A stretch of DNA of 64,000 nucleotides. Source: Climacium dendroides (Eukaryota > Streptophyta > Bryopsida > Hypnales > Climaciaceae). This document shows positions 35,150-45,700 of this stretch, in pieces (positions within the stretch are counted from its first letter, which is position 1; each line of letters opens with the position of its first letter). Position numbers and translations under genes: made by a program. The stretch is taken from assembly GCA_950106755.1 (NCBI GenBank), contig OX467088.1, forward strand, positions 9,718,001 through 9,782,000, in the 5' to 3' direction. The notes under the pieces are model-generated. The model was not told the origin of the DNA, searched no databases, and was given only the letters and a program-made list of their open reading frames with translations.

Positions 35150-35340
35150 GGCCGAGTACAACGGTCGTGAGAAATCAGCGGACGGCGCCGACCGCGCGGT
35201 GTGGGTGGACGGGGCTGACCGACGAAAAGGTCCGACCGAGCGGACGGGGCCGACCGACCCAAGGGGGCCGACTGACCCCACAGGCCGGCCGACCTCAAAG
35301 GGCCGACCGACCCCACAGGGCCGAGCAAGCAAATGAGGCA
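35150..35340. repeat. GC-rich GACCGA/GGGGCCGACC array 4
   Basis: CCGACCGA, GGGGCCGACC and CCCCACAGG words repeat. It lies about 300 bases upstream of the transposase start and beyond the 3' end of the RING gene. Confidence 0.85.
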
Positions 35341-35701
35341 TAACATTGAGTCTGAAATAGAACATATTGAATTGAATTCAAACAATGAAATAAATAAATA
35401 AATGAAAAAATAGACATATTCTTCAATTTATATGCCAAAAAAAAACTATATATATAAAGAAAGAGAAAGAATACAAAATATGTATATATAGATATACATG
35501 TAAAGTGAAGGAAATCAAAACATACTTTTGTGGCATACACCTATGATTCGATATACATTATGAAGAAGCTATGATGAACGTGATAGCCTAAGTACAATAA
35601 TTTTTGGTAGAGAAAACTACTAATTAAAATCCCCACAAGCTATTTATTTTCTACTAGTACTAATATAATAGATGTAGAGTAGGAAACGAAACATTTCCCT
35701 A
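35341..35701. other. AT-rich 3' flank of the RING gene
   Basis: It contains (TA)n-rich sequence around 35440-35500 and no frame of note. Confidence 0.4.
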
Positions 35702-38700
35702 TTAGTTTTCAGTACTACTATGTTCTTCTGCAGCACGAGATGTCCCCTCCTTCGCCATGAGTCTTCTGCTTTTGCAACGAGGTATCGCCTCACCACCACT
35801 AGGTCCTTCTCCAGTTTGTACTTCCATGTCAACCCTCTCAAATAGTCTTTTAGTTTCTGGAGAGTGGTCATCCTCTTCTTCAACTCTCCGTTTATTCTTC
35901 CGCTTCGGAGACAACTCTACTTCATGGGCGTTTAAAGTCCTCAGAGCGGCATCTACTAAGTCTTCGAGGTACTGGATGACTTTATCTTCGCTCTACACGT
36001 AATACCAAGCTGGTACACCTTTATCAACTATTGGAGGTTCGCCCCCTAGATACTTCCTCCACTTGGTGATAATATCATCCATCCGTTTATCGAAAGCCCG
36101 AGCAATCTCTTCCATCTTATGCCCTGTCATTGCTTTCGTGTTCAAGTCCAACATGCAACGAACCTTAGCTGCTTCTTCCAACTTCGCTAAGATGCGGGCC
36201 TGCTCGACCAAATCGAAATTGTACCCCTCGTACTGCTTTGTGACTCTAGGATCAGACTCCACTTCCACAAAAGGGTCATTTGGCCCTTCTTTCTTCCATT
36301 CCTTATCAGGAAATCAGAAGAATTTTTGGTGCTACGTGCTCCAGTGCCCCCCCATGCTACGACAAAACATTTCTCTTGCATCGTTATCCGGGATCCTGGA
36401 GGCACGCAATTCCACTTCCAAGTCCCGCGTCATCCAGAAGTACTCATCCTTGTCTTGAGGATCCATGTATAATGAATGCATTCCTTCGTTTGGTAGCCAT
36501 ACCATTGGTTTTCCCCAATGCAAATGATTTTGGAATTTGTGTGGTGCTTGGTCTAGTGGAAGGTTCCACCGGTTGAATTCATGACCCGATGCCATAGAAT
36601 GCAATATTCCTAGCATTTCATAAAACCTTGCATTCAAAGGAGTACGACAGTTGGGGCAACGAGCGGAATATTGTGCTACTCTTTGGATGCAAAGAATATG
36701 AAAAGAGTGGCCACATTGACCCAAAGTTAGACCTCCTTCAGGCCCAAAACGATATTGGCAAAGAGAACACTTTTCCTTCATCAAAGGAACATTGGGATCA
36801 CTTCCAGGTATAAGCTGCTTCTCATGTTGAACAATATGAGCAGACAATGTGTTGTGAGGAACCCATCCTTCTTCCGCTTCCAACGCCCAATTGATGTTGT
36901 TTGATTCATAGGTTCTCCTGTGATTCAACCGCTCGAACATTCTATCCATGTTTCCCCAAACTGTAATGCACACTTTGGGATCCTTTAATTCTGCGTCGAA
37001 CTTCTCTTTCAAACGCAGGTGAGAAGACTGCACGTTGCTCAACGATTCGTCCGACTGCATTGCATACTTCAAGAGCCCCCTCATGAGTTGAGAGCATAAA
37101 CCGGATTGTTGTTGTAGGTGCCTTGCCCACAGCACCCACCGTAGATCCCCGGTCTTCATTGGAAGGATATCGTATAGTATTTGTACGTGTTCCATTCTCC
37201 GCAGTGAAGACTCCGCGTCATTCTTTGCTTGAATTGCCAAGTCCAATTGTTGCCTTAATTCTTGGACTTCATGATTCACCGTTTGCGTGCAAGCAACTTC
37301 TAATGAGAGTGGAGGCACAACTTTAGGGCTCTCAATGGCCATAACGACTTCTATAGTCTCGTCCATAGCTTTGCCCTTGTCAAGAGGAAGCGAAAGTTGA
37401 TCGCTTTCTTGAGTTGGTTGACTTGCCTCCAAGAGGCTTGCTCCGTCCCTGCAATGTTCAGATGACTTGTCGTTTTGTAATATCTTCAACATCTCCCGAT
37501 GCCATTGTAAATTGTCCTCACATGTCTTCAATTGCAAAACCAACTTCTGGTTTTGGGACTCCAACATCCCATTCGAGAGCTTTAAAGTCTCAACTTCTTT
37601 TTGAAGACTAAAACACATATCTCTCAAGGCTTCATGGTCTTTATCCTAGAACACCATAGAGCAATGCTTATCCAATTTGTCGAACTTGACCTTCAGGCGA
37701 TCATGATCTTCTTTGTCATAATTGACCTTCATGAGCTCCTCGTTTTGTGTTTGAAGCTCAAACAAAGCCTTGAGATTTTCCACCTTCTCTTCTTGGAGCT
37801 TATCTGCAAATTCAATGAATTTTCTGAAGGCCACGGCACCCTCCAGTATCTCTGGTGTCATGCTCTTAAATTCTTCAGCTATTTGTGTGAGGGCAGGTGT
37901 CATAACAGCTACAAGTTTAGCTGTACATGATAGAGAGTAGGCAGTCTTGAACAGTTCGCCGAACTTCCATACTCGGTTGCACGGGGTTGAGGTTTGCCCT
38001 TCATCTATCGTGCTTCCTTCGTTTGTTGTACCCTCTTCATTTGCAGAAGGATGAACTTCTTCTTGAATTTCAAAAGTCTTCCATTTAAGAGAACATTGTA
38101 GTAAGTGCTCTATTTCTTGTAGCGGAGGTATCATCGATAAAGTCTTTAGATCCTCTGGACCCAAGAACGTTAGGATTGGATTCTCCTCCGTCTTTGGGGT
38201 CTCTTCGCCATTGTTAAGAACGCTCGGTTCCCAAGAGTCCATTTCAGCCTTCTGTAGGTTCTCATCATTCATGTTTTGAGAAGGTGGCACTTCATGCATT
38301 GGACTCCAAACTGGACTTGGACTTCTGTTAATTTCTTCATCTGTAGTCCTGGTACTGATGTCCATAAGGGCATCACTGTCTAGAAGACGAGTGATTCTAG
38401 CAGTTGCCCTGTCCATCTCTTCTGAGGGAACCTCTTCTTTGCACTCCAATGTCTTCAACGTCAATCCTTGTTTTGATGGATGAGATGGCACCTTGAAAAT
38501 ACCAGATTCTCCCTTCGCGCTTGATGCAATTGGTAAAGGGCTCAGAAACATCAGTAGAGTGTCAAGCACGACTCATTCCGCACCCTTCGAAGAAGACGCT
38601 AAAGCTTTTTGTAGTATTACATACGGTATCCGGTTCTAGCGTCATACTTCCTCCTCCATTACCTTCTGTATTTTCCACTTCGGGTTGAAGTGAAATGTCA

Positions 38701-39353
38701 GATTGATTCGTAAGATCCGCTGATGTGGCATTCATTTTGCTACTTTCAAGGGGGCGCTCCTCCTTGTTTTCCCCTTTGTCTTTCATGTTCTGCACTTCGT
38801 TTTGAATAGAAACACGTTTTTCTTCCGTGTTGTGCTATAGAGTAGCATTGCCTTCAACCATTTGAAGGACTTGTTCCTTTGAAACAAATGTATCGGGAAT
38901 ATCTTTCTGGCCATCAGGAAGCACAAGCGGTGTTTCTACTGTCCTAGGGTACGTACTCCAATCCACCTTGCGAGCCAACTTCAATTCTGTATACACCATG
39001 CTTGCTATGGTGTAGTTAATTCTACCCTTGCTCATTGATTTGTCCCTGAAGAGAACCCACCACACCTCTACGGAACGATGGACAAAATGAAGGCTGAGAC
39101 AACTTGCGGGTTTAAAAGAAAACTCCTGAGTGTGACCAGCATGTAATTCTTCAGGCCACAACTTCCCAATGTGATACATCTTCACATATTTCTTGCACAA
39201 CTTGGAAGTCCAGTATTCATCGACCACCTTCTCCCACTCAGGCTCTGCTAAAATGTTCTCATCTTTTAAAATGTCAAGACAGAGCTCGTGACGAGCTCCT
39301 TTTTGTTTCGATCTCTTGCTGCTTTCACCTTTAATGCCGCCCTTTTCTTCCAT
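35702..39353 (-). pseudogene. Large finger + coiled-coil + RING-H2 gene, interrupted
   Basis: Starts at ATG 39353 (MEEKGG) and ends at TAA 35702, about 1,215 codons. N-terminal module: CKKYVKMYHIGKLWP and the segment shared with the 27.2-kb gene; the first Cys of the paralogue's CxxC is Ser here. Then comes an acidic linker, a Gln/Leu/Lys coiled coil (LQKEVETLKLSNGMLESQNQ; HEVQELRQQLDLAIQA), and a RING-H2 domain: CSLCQYRFG, QCGHSFHILC, ARCPNCRTPL. A conserved-looking C-terminal region (HEFNRWNLPL, FWMTRDLEVELRA, ITKWRKYLGG) follows. Known: RING domains usually recruit ubiquitin E2 enzymes. Interruptions: TAG at 38835, 37646, 36332 and 35993, TGA at 36314, and one frame change near 38562-38569; the reading resumes sensibly after each. 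An E3 function for the ancestor is inferred. The overall family is unknown to me. Confidence 0.7.
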
Positions 39354-39549
39354 AGCTACTTGATGCCTTGATTCTTCTCTTCAACCGTGTGTAAATGACC
39401 GATTCAAAACCCCTCCGGTGTAATCAAAGATGTATGACCCCAACTCTCTACCACATAGGAGCAATTGGCGTGGTGAGGCAACAGTAGCACATCCGATGTG
39501 GTGTTGTATCCCAAGGAGGAGAGTTGAAGTGAGGAAAAATGCCTTGGCC

Positions 39550-39898
39550 GTCCCCTCATATAGCCGTCCGCGCCCAAACCTAAAACTTGTCTTCCCGAAT
39601 CTACCCCGGACGACGCGAACCTATCCCGAACCTGCGGACGGCGTTCGATCGGACGGTCCGTCCGCTCCCGAACCTACGGACTGGCGGTCCGCCCAACCGC
39701 TGCAACGTCGGTCCGACCGACCGCTCCGTCGGCCACCCGACCGACAGCTGCGACGTCATGCCCGACCGCTCCCACGACCGTCCGACCAACCGCTGGACGC
39801 CGACCGACCACAGTCCGGCCGCGTCCATGACGCCTGCACGACGAACGTCCGGACGTCCAGATTTTGGACGCGATTTCGTGATGGACGTACGTCTGAGA
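39550..39898. repeat. GC-rich GGACGG/CCGACCG array 5 (right subterminal)
   Basis: CCGTCCG, CCGACCGAC and GGACGTCC words repeat up to the CAACCCTG end. It lies about 200 bases upstream of the leftward RING gene start. It shares the GGACGTCCGGACG block with array 1. Confidence 0.9.
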
Positions 39899-40029
39899 CA
39901 ACCCTGACAATTGGATTCAATTTTGAATTAGGTAATGACAGGGGAATGCTGGTATGTGAGCGTAGAGCAGGAGCGTAGAACACAGAGCATAGATATAGAG
40001 CATGGAGCATGGATTTAGAAGTTTTGATA

Positions 40030-40520
40030 TAAAATATGATGAAGTAGTTGAAAAGTGGATGAAAGAGTAGACAAAAAAGTGGATGAGGGTTTAGGGTGGA
40101 TGAAAAAGTGGATGAAAAAGTGGGAGAAAAAGATGATGAACAATGTCAAAAGTTGGATGAAAATTTGGAAAGTGGATGAAAAAATAGATGAAAAAGTAGA
40201 TGAAAAATGGATTATGCTGGTACTAGTGTGTATAGTGGGTTACGGTTTAGGGTGAGATTCTACATTTAAAGCATAGGAAAAAATTAGAAGAACTTGAATA
40301 AAAGTTGGATAAAAGCTAGTGAAAATGGATGAAGGATGAGTTGAAAATTGTTAAATATTTAGGCTAAAATAAGATGGAGTTGATAGAAGAAATAGATGAA
40401 GGGAAGGATGGGAAAAGGTGATGAAAAGAATGGATGGAAGAAGTAGAAGGGAACAAAGGATGAAAAAAATGGATGATACAAGTACAAGAAAGAGCTATTA
40501 GAAAAATATATTAGATGAAA
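40030..40520. repeat. GTGGATGAAAAA-type minisatellite
   Basis: Degenerate 12-bp repeats (GTGGATGAAAAA, GTAGATGAAAAA, ATGGATGAAAG) occupy 40045-40215 and, more diverged, 40325-40510. The open frame through them (MKKWMKKW...) is an artefact of the repeat. Repeats of AGAGCATGGAGCAT lie just left at 39960-40012. Confidence 0.8.
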
Positions 40521-40557
40521 TGGAGTATAAAAAATGTATTGTAGAGAAATAATCTCA

Positions 40558-40741
40558 TTCAACCTCAAATGATGCAAGAGAGATTGAAGGTTCAGTTTTT
40601 GTGGGAATATCTTTTCCTATGACTGGAAGTGCAATGGGTCCGACCACCATGGCATTAGGGATTAGGTTAAACATTTCAGATTGGATCAGGTATGCTGAAG
40701 AGTTCTGTAGTATGCAATTCAATACTATGGCACCTAACAAT
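40558..40741 (-). other. Possible isolated terminal exon
   Basis: An acceptor-like TTGTTAG (about 40739) leads into an open frame of about 60 codons ending in TGA. It reads smoothly (SEMFNLIPNAMVVGPIALPV, PTKTEPSISLASFEVE) but I do not recognise it and no upstream exon is placed. Confidence 0.3.
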
Positions 40742-41263
40742 TGTGGAAATCCCCGCAGAAAACAGAATTCAAGTTAATATTGAAACTTTATTCTTCTGTC
40801 AATTTCAACATTGTGGTAATCTTAATTAATTAGCCACTAAGTTAGTAGCATAAAAACATGCCATTTTGTTCAGTTTGCAAACGAATGTAAATGTCATATC
40901 AAGCGATACATGGATTGGGAATTTCTAGCAACATAAACCCGTAGTAATTATTAATCAAACATGAAAATTGTGGAGTGAAACTTTAGTTTAGACACAAGTG
41001 AAAACGGAGATTTAGTAATTGTAGCAGCACACATGGTCTCCCAAGATACAGCAAGTGACTTGCCCAAACATGAAGAAAAGCATACTACGTGTAAGTGGAT
41101 TCCAACTTCACTTGTAAGAAGCTGTAGGAAGAGAAAACAAAAAAGGCAAGGAATTGTAAGTTTTATAACCATGTGTTGAAAACACCAAGAACCCTATATG
41201 ATCAGTTCAGATATACTATGTAGAAATCGAACTGCCCTCACTGTCTAATGCCTGTGAATTTGA
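40742..41263. other. AT-rich spacer, no gene seen
   Basis: 3' flank of the methyltransferase-like gene. Nothing supported. Confidence 0.4.
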
Positions 41264-42124
41264 CTATACTGCAAATTCATCTATAAAGTTAAGAGCACGG
41301 GGGTCAACTAGGTGGGCCCTAGCACGTGGTCTAGGATTCAGGGCAACCAATTCGTGAGCCACTACATCAGCATACACGGGGAGAGTAATGGCTTCGGTGG
41401 ACTAGGAAAAACTGAGGATGAGAAAAGAAAGGGACATTAGCTGCAGTTGTCACGCTGTGGGCTTGCCTGAAAAATCAAGTTATCCACATGTAAGTCGGAT
41501 GGTTAGAAATTGACGTATTTCATCATGCAATGAGGAAAACAGTCACATGATGACTTACTTACGGAATCTAGTAGTCTTCACAATAGCTTGAACGGGGACT
41601 TCGTCTTCATCCATATCAACTAGTACATTAGCCGGTTCAGGTGGCTTAGGGCTGGGACTGACGACCGTGTGCATAATTGGAGTAATAAGTGCATCAAAAA
41701 TAGCCTTATCCTCCTCGAATGCAAGAATATGTCGCAGTGTGGCACGGCAAGTTTGGATGATTGCACCTGAAAATATGAAATAAGTATAAGGGTGAGGACA
41801 AAGGGAAAACAACCGAGTGATCTAATTGATGATCATGACAGTGACAAGTAAATGCCAAAGTACCTGTAGCGGCTGTGCAGTTGACCACAACGTCTCCTGG
41901 TGTGAGCGCTTATTTACCCACCCTTGGTAAATCAGTAAACACAACTAGGTTCTTTTAGTTAGTTCTATCCTATGGGTGTTCTAACGTCGGTCCATTGTGC
42001 CTTCCAAGCAATGGATCTTTCTAAGTGTCCTAAATGTCCTACACTTGCAAAACAATTCTTGTTCAAATCCAAACTTTAGTTCCTAAAAAACTAATAAAAA
42101 GGGAAACATTTGAGATTAGTGATA

Positions 42125-42265
42125 AAGTAAAAGTTTCGCCGTCTTTTAAGAAATCATCAAAGTTCTATCACAATCCTAGGACTTGAAGTCAAAGCTCCAC
42201 CGTCTTTTAGGAAATCATCAAATTTCTATAACAATCCTAGGACTTGAAGTCAAAGCTCCGCCATA
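42125..42265. repeat. 60-bp tandem duplication inside an intron
   Basis: TTTCGCCGTCTTTTAAGAAATCATC and TCCACCGTCTTTTAGGAAATCATC head two copies of about 60 bp, with a third partial copy. All lie in the 2.2-kb intron (41908-44083) of the methyltransferase-like gene. Confidence 0.8.
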
Positions 42266-42486
42266 TTTTCAAAAAAACCACAAAAAATACTTAAAACAAG
42301 TACATGTTAGTCTAATCACGGTTACAATGTATTTTAGTACAAGTGTTAGTATGACTTTCGAACACGCGAGTTAGTACGATGGTGTTGGTTCACAAAATAT
42401 TTTAAATCAAATACTAGAGGCTCTCCTAAGCGGCATCGCCAATCGCAAGGAAAGAACCTCTAGGATTAGTACAAAAACTCCAAGCT

Positions 42487-42750
42487 CCAAACTAGTACAC
42501 AACTAGACTTTGAGAGTTTTGTTCCAACCAAAACTTCTCCAAATGACACAAAGAAGAAACACAAACTATGGTCCAAACTAGTATATAACTAGACTTTGAG
42601 AGTTTGTTCCAACCAAAACTTCTCCAAATGACACAAAGAAAAAAAAACACAAACTATGGCCCAAACTAGTACACAACTAGACTTTGAGAGTTTTGTTCCA
42701 ACCAAAACTTCTCCAAATGACACAAAGAAAAAAATACAAACTATGGCCCA
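42487..42750. repeat. Triplicated 85-89 bp repeat inside the same intron
   Basis: CCAAACTAGTACACAACTAG begins units at 42487, 42572 (variant) and 42661; each continues ACTTTGAGAGTTTTGTTCC, AACTTCTCCAAATGACACAA and ACAAACTATGG. Confidence 0.9.
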
Positions 42751-45700
42751 AAGGGCCAAAACTTAGAAGACCATGACACTACAAGAGAGAGGAGTGAGTG
42801 AGGAGGGGAGGCCTTATATACCTTTTCTAGGTCCCCAAAATCAAAGAAGACTTGGAGTGCAATCCAAGCAATCCTATCCCTTTAGATTTTCATCCTAATT
42901 CTAATTTTTTAACTTTCTATGCTGGTCTAAACTTCTAACTTTTGGAGAAATGCTCCAAATCACAAACGGATTGCACCATTGGCTTTAGAAGGTCATTTTT
43001 CCAACTCCCACCTCTTTTTCCTACGTCAAAATCACAAAGATTTCTAGCGCTAACTAGAAGACCAAAATTGGATAAAAATCCAACTTTTGGAGATCAACTT
43101 TTCTAAAAAAAGTAACTAGCTTAGGTTCTTTAGTAGGTGTAAGGGATTAAGGAAAGACCCCACTTCGACCTCGCTTCGACCTTAATCCGATTCCGTATGC
43201 TCCGTCAACTCTACGATTAATCTTTAAATTTGCCAATTTTGGAGGATTTTGATGGTTTTGCATCTTCTGACTATCGAAATGCCACAAAACTCATTAGAGC
43301 TTGTTATTAACATAAAATAAGCTACCCTAATTTTTAATGAGATTTTACCGCTGCCCGGGTAATTTCTAGGAATTTCCCATCATTACTTCCAACGGTTGAC
43401 TACCCGGAAAAAGATCTTTTGAAGATCAGAAAAAACCAAGAATTTTCATGGAACCTCTCATGGAGTTCTACAAGGGATGTGCAAACTCATATTCCCGTTT
43501 TGCACATCTAAGGAAGGAGAATCAAATCCTGCTATCTCCTTTAATTTCCGATAAAAAGAGAATCTTCCAAATAGAAGGGAATCTTGGCGAGCCGATTGCT
43601 CCGATGGACTCCTGGCATGATTTCCACTTCAAACTACCGTACTTAAATTGTAGTGCCCTCCTATGATTCGTCTTGAGTTTTCTTCACCTACAGGCTAACA
43701 ATTGGAGTTTCTACTATTTTGCCAATGGAATGGGAAAACTGAAACCTCTCTTTGGGAATCTATACTAAGATTTTTACATAGTTCCCTTGGACCAATTTGG
43801 TTAGGATCTATCACTGAAAGTCAGGTTTAGACAAGTTGGACAATTTTTACTAAACATGGTTATTTTGTACAATTTCTGGGTTTCTACCCTATCTACATGC
43901 AGGATTTGGTTATAAATAACAAGAAATGCCTCAATTAGGACCAATGATCATATTGGTATGTGACATCTCCGTTTTGGTTATTCACTCTTTTTTGGACTTT
44001 TTGTATATAAAACTACACTCAAAACTTTATAAAATAAAAATAAAAAACAATTCCGAATCATGAGTGACCAAATGGGCACTCACACTTGGTTTGATGCATG
44101 CTTCCACAAGCATCTACATGAATTCCCGAGATTTCTCTTGAGGTCCCCACCATGGTATATCTCTATTCATGATGACGTCATTTTTGTTGCAGAAATTCTG
44201 CAGAATGTCATCCTTAGCCACATTAATATCCACAATATCGTGGGATTCCACGTATTGGAAGGGGTAGTCATCCTCGGACTTCGGTCCGTTCTCTTTTACA
44301 ACGAGAGATATGGAGAACCGCCTAATCTGCAACAACTAAAAACTGAGAATTAAACACTATTGTAGGAAATCATTCAAGCACACATGGAAGACGTAGGGAA
44401 ATACATTACCATCTTAATGTTGTCTGCTAGAGACGTTAGGTGAAGGCGGTTCATGCCGAACCATGTCCGAAGTATCTTGAATTTGTATCCTTGGCAGCAA
44501 CCAAGAAGTTGGCTTTTGTGGGCACGAGAGAGGGCTGGATATATTACTAGAAGACCTCCATAGTCATGGAGGTATGCTTCGGCAAAGTCAAAGATTGGCA
44601 CTAACCAATCATCTGCAATCACGTTCCACTTTGGTATAGGTGCACGAGGAGTCAAGAGTGTTGGAATATGAAGGCCTTCAGGAACATCCACGATGACCAA
44701 GTCCACTGCAGCCTCACGCTTCAAGACTCCATTGAAGAAGCATTGTTTATCACTCGAATGCTGCAGGAAAACATGAGGGATAATTACAAACACAATATAG
44801 GCACATAGAACTTCAGAAGGGAATTGATGAAATTGTAGTAGTATGTGAATGATAAAAAAGAAGAAAAATATATGAATGTAGGTCTTGCTTGAAATGTACC
44901 ATTGAAAGGAACACATTCACGTCATCAAATGTTTTTTTCTGACTTGGTAAAGCGGACAGCGATAGGTTCAATATGCACTCGTCTACATCATGCGCAGGGT
45001 AGTGAGAGGACAGAGTGAGCCCGTGGACCAAGCGCTCTTGAGTAAGCAAAAATCTTGATGACCCTTCTTTCACCTCAACTGCATTTGTAGCTAGTTTGGG
45101 GTTTGGGGTTTCAGCCTCCTCTTGGTACCCTTCTTTTTCCCCTTCTCTTGGGCCTTCTCAGATTGGGTTGCCTGTCGCTTCTTCCTGATGTCGTGGGACT
45201 TCCTCTGTGCTTCTTCAAGCTTCTCTAGCTTTTTCCTATCAGAGACTTCCCACCTTTGGATGCATCTTGCTTGCATCTCTAGATCAAGATGAGGAAACTC
45301 ATCAAGCTCAGCATCAACAATAGCGACATCCTTCAAGGTTTGGAATAGAGCCTTTTCCTCTGGTGGAGTAGTCCCAAATATGCATTCTATATACCAAGGA
45401 CACGCTTGCAGATGTGGACTTGTCCACTTCGTCAATTGCATGGGAGAAAACATGCAGTCTGGAGAAGACCGATCTAACCAAGTAGTCAAAAACGGTGGTA
45501 AATCTACCTTCGCATTTGCCTTCTTATTATACAGCTCAAACTTGAAATACCTATGTCCAATGCAGGATTAGTCAGCTACCTTTATAAGAATAAGTGATAG
45601 TACAATAAACAAGGCACAAGGACAATGCATTGGACCCTCCAAATATGATTACAACATGATTGTCCCAATGAATTGCAATGCCACAAGAACTCCTAGACAA

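Larger units (their letters stand above)
22230..39906. mobile_element. Candidate 17.7-kb hAT transposon with cargo genes
   Basis: Seen: CAGGGTTG at 22230-22237 and its inverted complement CAACCCTG at 39899-39906. Just inside both ends lie GC-rich subterminal arrays, and both contain GGACGTCCGGACG (22249-22261; inverted at 39846-39858). The flanking 8-mers ATAGTTGG (22222-22229) and ACAATTGG (39907-39914) agree at 6 of 8 bases; both mismatches are transitions, as in an aged 8-bp duplication. Known: hAT elements have short TIRs often starting CAGGG and make 8-bp duplications. A hAT transposase lies inside. Inferred: one element carrying the kinase, finger, transposase and RING genes. The alternative is two or more related elements that lost their other ends, since no further CAGGGTTG-type end was found near the three internal GC arrays. 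Confidence 0.5.

Noticed and set aside
40055..40255. Lys/Trp-rich ORF as a gene
   Set aside because: It is a direct translation of the GTGGATGAAAAA minisatellite.
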